From: Acidobacteriota bacterium
Lineage (GTDB): Bacteria > Acidobacteriota > Thermoanaerobaculia > Multivoradales > JAHEKO01
NCBI GenBank assembly: GCA_024638355.1
Contig: JAHEKO010000113.1
Location: 2,803 to 9,416, forward strand
Length of the DNA stretch: 6,614 nucleotides
Direction: 5' to 3'
Shown: one piece after another, positions 1 through 6,614 of the stretch
How positions within the stretch are numbered: the first letter of the stretch is position 1
Layout of the letters: every line of letters starts with the position of its first letter
Notes under the pieces: model-generated
Seen by the model: only the letters and a program-made list of their open reading frames with translations
Databases searched by the model: none
Told to the model about the DNA's origin: nothing
Made by a program: the position numbers and the translations under genes

Positions 1-525
1 CTGCTGGCGCGAGGCCGGCGACGGCGCCTCTTCGGTTTCCAGCTGCCGGTCGGGGTGGAGTGGCTCTGGCTGGTGCCGGTGGCGGTCGGGGGCGCCCTCC
101 TGGGTGGGGCGTGGGCCCCGCCGATTCTCTGGCGCGAGGGCGTGGCGCCGACCGGAGCCGACCTGGCGGCGCTGCTGGCATTCCCGCTGGCGGCCGAGCT
201 GGCATTCCGCGGCGTAGCCCAGGGGCTCCTGATGGGCAGCTTCGGCGCCCATCACGGTGGGAGTCGCTGGTCCCTATCGTGGCCGGTGGCGCTGTCGTCG
301 ATCCTCTACGCGATCTGGACGGTTCCGCTCTGGCACCCGCCGGTGGGCTCTGCCGGCCTCGTCTGGCCGTCACTGTCGCCGCTCGTCGCCGTGGCCGGCG
401 TGCTGCTTTTCGGCCTCGCGCTGGCGCTCTGCCGGGAGCGCTCCGGCAGCCTGCTGGCGCCGCTCGCGGTTCACTATCTGGGCGTCGCGGCGGCGATTTC
501 GCTGATGGCGGCCGGACTCGGCTGA
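1..525 (+). CDS. CPBP-family (CAAX protease-like) membrane protein, 3' part, probable pseudoenzyme
   Basis: The reading frame is open from base 1 to TGA at 523-525, so the gene starts upstream; the in-frame GTG at 55 has no Shine-Dalgarno sequence and falls inside a basic loop. Residues below count from window base 1. Several hydrophobic segments are present (about 21-40, 55-80, 95-110, 130-145 and 150-172). The order and spacing fit the CPBP/Abi intramembrane protease family: AELAFRG at 65-71 matches motif 1 (EExxxR), YAIWT at 103-107 matches motif 2 (FxxxH), and GSLLAPLAVH ending at His158 matches motif 3 (HxxxN). Key residues are altered: the first Glu is Ala65, the motif 2 His is Thr107, and the motif 3 Asn position is Val162 (Gly161 before it). 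Glu66, Arg70 and His158 remain. In Rce1-type enzymes the lost positions are needed for proteolysis, so this copy is probably not an active protease; that is inferred. It is separated from the efflux operon by about 180 bases and may be unrelated to it. The missing N-terminus limits certainty. Confidence 0.68.
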   Translation: MLARGRRRRLFGFQLPVGVEWLWLVPVAVGGALLGGAWAPPILWREGVAPTGADLAALLAFPLAAELAFRGVAQGLLMGSFGAHHGGSRWSLSWPVALSSILYAIWTVPLWHPPVGSAGLVWPSLSPLVAVAGVLLFGLALALCRERSGSLLAPLAVHYLGVAAAISLMAAGLG

Positions 526-530
526 GTCGC

Positions 531-544
531 GCCGGCTCGCCGGC
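531..544 (+). other. Short GC hairpin just after the CPBP-like gene
   Basis: GCCGG at 531-535 and CCGGC at 540-544 can pair around a CTCG tetraloop, beginning five bases after the stop codon. There is no following T-run, so it is not a standard intrinsic terminator. It might stabilise the 3' end of the upstream transcript or act as a weak terminator. Short GC palindromes are frequent in DNA of this composition, so chance is a real possibility. Confidence 0.2.
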
Positions 545-545
545 A

Positions 546-566
546 GTCGGGTCGGGTCGGGTCGGG
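546..566 (+). repeat. Tandem GTCGG pentamer (4 units), perfect G-quadruplex motif
   Basis: Four perfect GTCGG units occupy 546-565, and G566 completes a fourth G-triplet. The result, at 549-566, is four GGG runs separated by three identical two-base TC loops, a classic three-tetrad quadruplex pattern with short loops. It lies 24-41 bases after the CPBP-like stop codon and about 140 bases before the adaptor start, on the coding strand, so a transcript through it would carry the G-rich version. Pentamer arrays can also change copy number by slippage. Folding and any regulatory role are inferred. Confidence 0.7.
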
Positions 567-686
567 TAAGATCCGCCGCGGAGATAGCCCTGAGGGGCCG
601 GGCGAACAAATGGGCGCCTGGACCGTACAAAAGGTAGGCTCACCGAGGCCGCGGCTGGAGCTGTAGGCCGAAACCCGAGTCTTCCT
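567..686 (+). promoter_or_regulatory. Presumed promoter/leader region of the efflux operon, no clear sigma-70 boxes
   Basis: This stretch must hold the operon promoter unless transcription continues from the CPBP-like gene. The patch at 604-634 is the most A-rich part and includes TACAAA at 626-631, which could serve as a -10 element, but no convincing -35 box lies 16-18 bases upstream. TAAGAT at 567-572 is another weak -10-like hexamer. No regulator binding palindrome stands out beyond short GC self-complementary words such as GCCGCGGC at 648-655. Assignment rests mainly on position. Confidence 0.25.
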
Positions 687-693
687 AGGAGGT
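687..693 (+). promoter_or_regulatory. Strong Shine-Dalgarno AGGAGGT that fixes the adaptor start
   Basis: AGGAGGT is a near-perfect match to the anti-Shine-Dalgarno sequence. It ends 10 bases before ATG 704 but only one base before the in-frame GTG at 695, which is too close for initiation. It therefore supports ATG 704 as the start. Confidence 0.8.
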
Positions 694-703
694 TGTGCAT
701 TCG

Positions 704-1897
704 ATGAGGCATGCAAGCGGCGCCCGTCTGGGCCTGTGGATTCTGGCAGTGGCGTTGGTTTTCGCCGGCGCCCTGGGCTGCTCGCGGGGCGAGGGCGGCG
801 ACGGCGAAGCGGGCTCGGAGGAGAAGGCGGAGCGCGAGACCGGCGACAACGGCGACTCCGACGCCGAGGACGAGGAGAACGGCGAGGAGGCGGTGCCCGT
901 CGAGGTGGTCGCGCTCGGGCGTGGCCGGATCGAATCGGTCCTGAAGTTCTCGACCAACCTCGAGGCGGAGAGCGAGGTGCAGATCTTCTCGGAGGCGGCG
1001 CGCAGAGTGCGCCAGCTTCTCGTCGAAGAGGGAGACGAGGTGAAGCGCGGCCAGCTCCTGATTCGGCTGCAGGACGACGCGCAGCGCACGGCGCTCGCCC
1101 GCGCCGAGAGCCAGCTCAAGAAGGCGCAGCGCGAGTACGAGCGGCAGACCAGCCTCTACGAGCAGCAGCTGATCAGCGAGGAGACCTTCACCGAGGCGAC
1201 CTACAACCTCGAGCAGCTCGGGCTGGCGCTGCAAGACGCCCAGCGCGAGCTCGGCTACACCGAGGTTCGGGCGCCGATCACGGGGACCATCACCTCGCGG
1301 CTGGTGAACGTCGGCGATCAGGTCACCCTCAACCAGCACCTGTTCGACATCGTCGACTTCGATTCGATCGTGGCGCGCGTCTATGTGCCGGAGAAGGACC
1401 TGCACCGCGTTGAGAAGGGACTCGAGGCGAGGATCATCGCCCAGGCGGCCGGCGACGACGAGCCGCGCACCGGCACCGTCGACCGGATGGCGCCGCGCGT
1501 CGATCCACGCAGCGGGACCGTCAAGGTCACGGTCTCGATCCCGCGCAACCAGGAGCTCCTCCCCGGCATGTACGTCACCGTCGAGCTGATCACCGCGGTC
1601 GATCTCGACGCCCTTCTGGTGCCGAAGAAGGCGCTGGTCTACGACGCCGATCAGATCTTCGTCTTCCGTCCCAAGTCCGTGACCAACGAGGACGGCGAGG
1701 AGGAGCTGCGGGTCGAGCGCCTGCTGCTCCGCGCGGTGCTCGAGGACCGCGACAACATCGAGCCCGACGGTGTGCTCGAGGCAGGCGACCGGATCGTCAT
1801 CGCCGGGCAGGCGGGCCTCAAGGACGGCTCGCTGATTCGCCTGGTCGGGCAGCCGGCCGCGGCCGAAGAGCCGCAGGCCGAGGTCGCGGGCGGTTAG
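704..1897 (+). CDS. RND efflux periplasmic adaptor (membrane-fusion protein), lipoprotein
   Basis: This 397-residue protein is the periplasmic adaptor linking an inner-membrane RND permease to an outer-membrane channel. ATG 704 is preferred over the in-frame GTG at 695 because of the ribosome binding site. Residues 8-25 form a hydrophobic signal ending in ALGC, a loose lipobox with Cys26 as the likely lipidated residue. Residues 27-62 are a low-complexity, strongly acidic tether (16 Asp/Glu against 3 Lys/Arg). The adaptor fold follows: first lipoyl half about 85-125 (EEGDEVKRGQ at 108-117), an alpha-helical hairpin about 126-186 rich in Gln, Glu and Arg, second lipoyl half about 187-220 (VRAPITGTI at 188-196), a beta-barrel about 221-300 (DPRSGTVKV then LLPGMYVTVEL), and a membrane-proximal domain about 305-390. 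This is the AcrA/MexA/MdtA arrangement and size. It precedes two RND permease genes with a 10-base gap to the first, so they share an operon. Substrate is not evident. The family call is very secure; lipidation is probable. Confidence 0.95.
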   Translation: MRHASGARLGLWILAVALVFAGALGCSRGEGGDGEAGSEEKAERETGDNGDSDAEDEENGEEAVPVEVVALGRGRIESVLKFSTNLEAESEVQIFSEAARRVRQLLVEEGDEVKRGQLLIRLQDDAQRTALARAESQLKKAQREYERQTSLYEQQLISEETFTEATYNLEQLGLALQDAQRELGYTEVRAPITGTITSRLVNVGDQVTLNQHLFDIVDFDSIVARVYVPEKDLHRVEKGLEARIIAQAAGDDEPRTGTVDRMAPRVDPRSGTVKVTVSIPRNQELLPGMYVTVELITAVDLDALLVPKKALVYDADQIFVFRPKSVTNEDGEEELRVERLLLRAVLEDRDNIEPDGVLEAGDRIVIAGQAGLKDGSLIRLVGQPAAAEEPQAEVAGG

Positions 1898-1900
1898 GAG
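1896..1900 (+). promoter_or_regulatory. Shine-Dalgarno AGGAG overlapping the adaptor stop codon
   Basis: AGGAG shares its first two bases with the adaptor TAG stop (1895-1897) and sits seven bases before GTG 1908. The arrangement fits translational coupling of the first permease to the adaptor and supports GTG 1908 as the start, since no nearer ATG lies before the conserved N-terminal helix. Confidence 0.65.
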
Positions 1901-1907
1901 AGAGCTG

Positions 1908-5501
<3,594 letters not shown>

Positions 5502-5515
5502 GCCGATCCGAGCGA

Positions 5516-5520
5516 AAGGA
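5516..5520 (+). promoter_or_regulatory. Shine-Dalgarno AAGGA deciding the second permease start
   Basis: AAGGA ends seven bases before ATG 5528, good spacing. An in-frame GTG at 5498 overlaps the previous stop (GTGA) and would add ten polar residues, but no Shine-Dalgarno lies at useful distance upstream of it, so ATG 5528 is preferred. Confidence 0.6.
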
Positions 5521-5527
5521 ACAAGGG

Positions 5528-6614
5528 ATGGCGAAGACGACATCGACCGACAACGGCTCGCGGCGCGAGTCGCGGCTGCCGCGCTTCTCGCTCGACCGTC
5601 GGATCACCGTGCTGATGATTCTGGTGACCATCGTGGTGCTGGGATCGGTCGCCACGGTCAGCATCCCGCTCGAGCTCTTCCCCTCGGGCTTCCAGGGCAA
5701 CCATCTGGCGATCCGGGTGCCCTGGCGCGACGCGCCGGCCCAGGAAGTGCTCGACAAGATCATTCTGCCGCTCGAGGAAGAGCTGTCGACCGTGCCGGGC
5801 ATCGGCAAGGTCAACTCCTACGCCCGCACCGGCTTCGGCATGGTGACGCTGATGTTCAAGCAGGGCACCGACATGGACGTCGCCTACCGCGAGGCGCGCG
5901 ACCGGGTCGAGCGTGCCCGACTGGTGATGCCCGACGACGTAGAGCAGGTGTTCATCTTCAAGGAGGACACCTCGGGCATTCCGATCTACTTCGTCGGACT
6001 GGCGATCGATCCGGCGGTGATCGACGTCTACAACCTGATCCAGGACGAGGTGATCCTGCCGCTCTCGCGCATCGACGGCGTGGCCAGCGTCGAGCCGCAC
6101 GGGCTCGAAGAGAAAGAGATCCTGATCGAGCTCGACCGCGAGCGTACCGCCGCCTCGGGGCTCAACATCTACGATCTGGCGCAGCAGCTGTCCAACGACA
6201 ACTTCACCATGTCGAGCGGCAACGTGCTGCACGGCGGCCGCAAGCTCCTGCTGCGGTCGGTGGCCCGCTACAGCGGCATCGAAGAGCTCGAGAACCGGCT
6301 GGTCAGCGACAACATCCGGCTACGCGACATCGCCGAGGTGACCTACGACCTTCCCGACAAAGACTACCGCGTGCGCGCGATGAGCCGACCGGCGGTGGCG
6401 CTGTCGGTGCTCAAGGAGGGCGACGCCAACGCGCTCGAGGTGGCGCAGCGGGTCGATGCGGTGGTCGAGGAGCTGCGGGCCAATCCACGCCTTCAGGTCA
6501 TGGAGGTGGCGACCCTGTTCGACCAGGGCGAAGTGATCATGGAGTCGCTCTCGACCCTGCTGGGTGCCGGCCGCATCGGCGGAATCGTCGCGCTTCTGGT
6601 TCTCTTCTTCTTCT
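5528..6614 (+). CDS. Second RND efflux permease, N-terminal part (runs off window)
   Basis: The frame is open from ATG 5528 to the window end, giving 362 complete codons, about a third of an RND permease. A polar Ser/Arg-rich N-terminus leads to TM1 at about 26-44, then SIPLELFPSGF (45-55), the usual exit of TM1 into the first porter subdomain. Recognisable blocks follow: PLEEELSTVPGIGKV, FKQGTDMDVAYREARDRVE, MPDDVEQVF, then SRIDGVASVEPHG and the ELDRERTAASGLNIYDLAQQL block typical of PN2. The window ends in TM2 (GGIVALLVLFFF). It is clearly divergent from the upstream permease: the position of its YPGA (67-70) holds WRDA (66-69) here. No porter insert like that of the first permease is seen between VVEELRANPRLQV and TM2. 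Two unlike adjacent permeases after one adaptor suggest a mixed trimer as in MdtBC; that is inferred. Its TM4/TM10 relay residues lie outside the window, so transport activity of this subunit cannot be judged. Confidence 0.94.
   Translation, partial: MAKTTSTDNGSRRESRLPRFSLDRRITVLMILVTIVVLGSVATVSIPLELFPSGFQGNHLAIRVPWRDAPAQEVLDKIILPLEEELSTVPGIGKVNSYARTGFGMVTLMFKQGTDMDVAYREARDRVERARLVMPDDVEQVFIFKEDTSGIPIYFVGLAIDPAVIDVYNLIQDEVILPLSRIDGVASVEPHGLEEKEILIELDRERTAASGLNIYDLAQQLSNDNFTMSSGNVLHGGRKLLLRSVARYSGIEELENRLVSDNIRLRDIAEVTYDLPDKDYRVRAMSRPAVALSVLKEGDANALEVAQRVDAVVEELRANPRLQVMEVATLFDQGEVIMESLSTLLGAGRIGGIVALLVLFFF

Noticed and set aside
55..57. GTG 55 as start of the CPBP-like gene
   Set aside because: No Shine-Dalgarno precedes it, the frame is open upstream to base 1, and CPBP proteins normally have more N-terminal membrane helices than remain after this point.
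60..569. Alternative + frame of 169 codons over the CPBP-like gene
   Set aside because: Gly/Arg/Pro-rich low-complexity product with no membrane segments; the overlapping frame gives a coherent membrane protein with family motifs.
683..690. Palindrome TCCTAGGA overlapping the ribosome binding site
   Set aside because: Eight bases with no spacer; easily produced by a Shine-Dalgarno preceded by TCCT, and not enough for an operator call.
695..697. GTG 695 as start of the adaptor
   Set aside because: It lies one base after AGGAGGT; ATG 704, in the same frame, has workable spacing.
696..715. Inverted repeat TGCAT...ATGCA around the adaptor start codon
   Set aside because: Five base pairs with a ten-base loop are too weak and too likely by chance to call a translational control hairpin.

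Overview
This window comes from a high-GC Gram-negative bacterium. By eye G+C is about two thirds or more, third codon positions are almost all G or C, and a GTG start is used for one main gene. A lipoprotein-type periplasmic adaptor next to RND permeases implies a double membrane. The phylum cannot be fixed from sequence alone; the permease motifs resemble non-proteobacterial HAE1-like RND pumps (Acidobacteriota, Myxococcota or similar), but that is an inference.

Layout, all on the + strand. Bases 1-525 are the 3' part of a membrane protein of the CPBP (CAAX protease/bacteriocin-processing) type that appears to have lost most of its catalytic residues. Bases 526-703 are a gap of about 180 bases holding a small GC hairpin, four perfect tandem GTCGG units that form a textbook G-quadruplex pattern, and a strong Shine-Dalgarno sequence. 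An efflux operon follows: a lipoprotein membrane-fusion adaptor (704-1897), an unusually long RND permease (1908-5501), and a second, divergent RND permease (5528 to the window end, truncated in TM2). The gaps inside the operon are 10 and 26 bases, so the three genes are almost certainly co-transcribed.

How they work together: the order adaptor-permease-permease matches MdtABC-type systems, where two different RND subunits form one mixed trimer joined by the adaptor to an outer-membrane channel. No outer-membrane factor and no regulator lie in the window. The substrate cannot be read from the sequence.

This is a recognisable kind of system rather than a clearly new one. The details worth a second look are the TM6-TM7 linker of the first permease (about 85-90 residues longer than in AcrB, with extra hydrophobic segments), its roughly 45-residue insert in the porter domain, its non-canonical TM4/TM10 relay residues, the second permease's loss of the usual YPGA motif, the very acidic tether of the adaptor, the apparent CPBP pseudoprotease, and the G-quadruplex repeat ahead of the operon.
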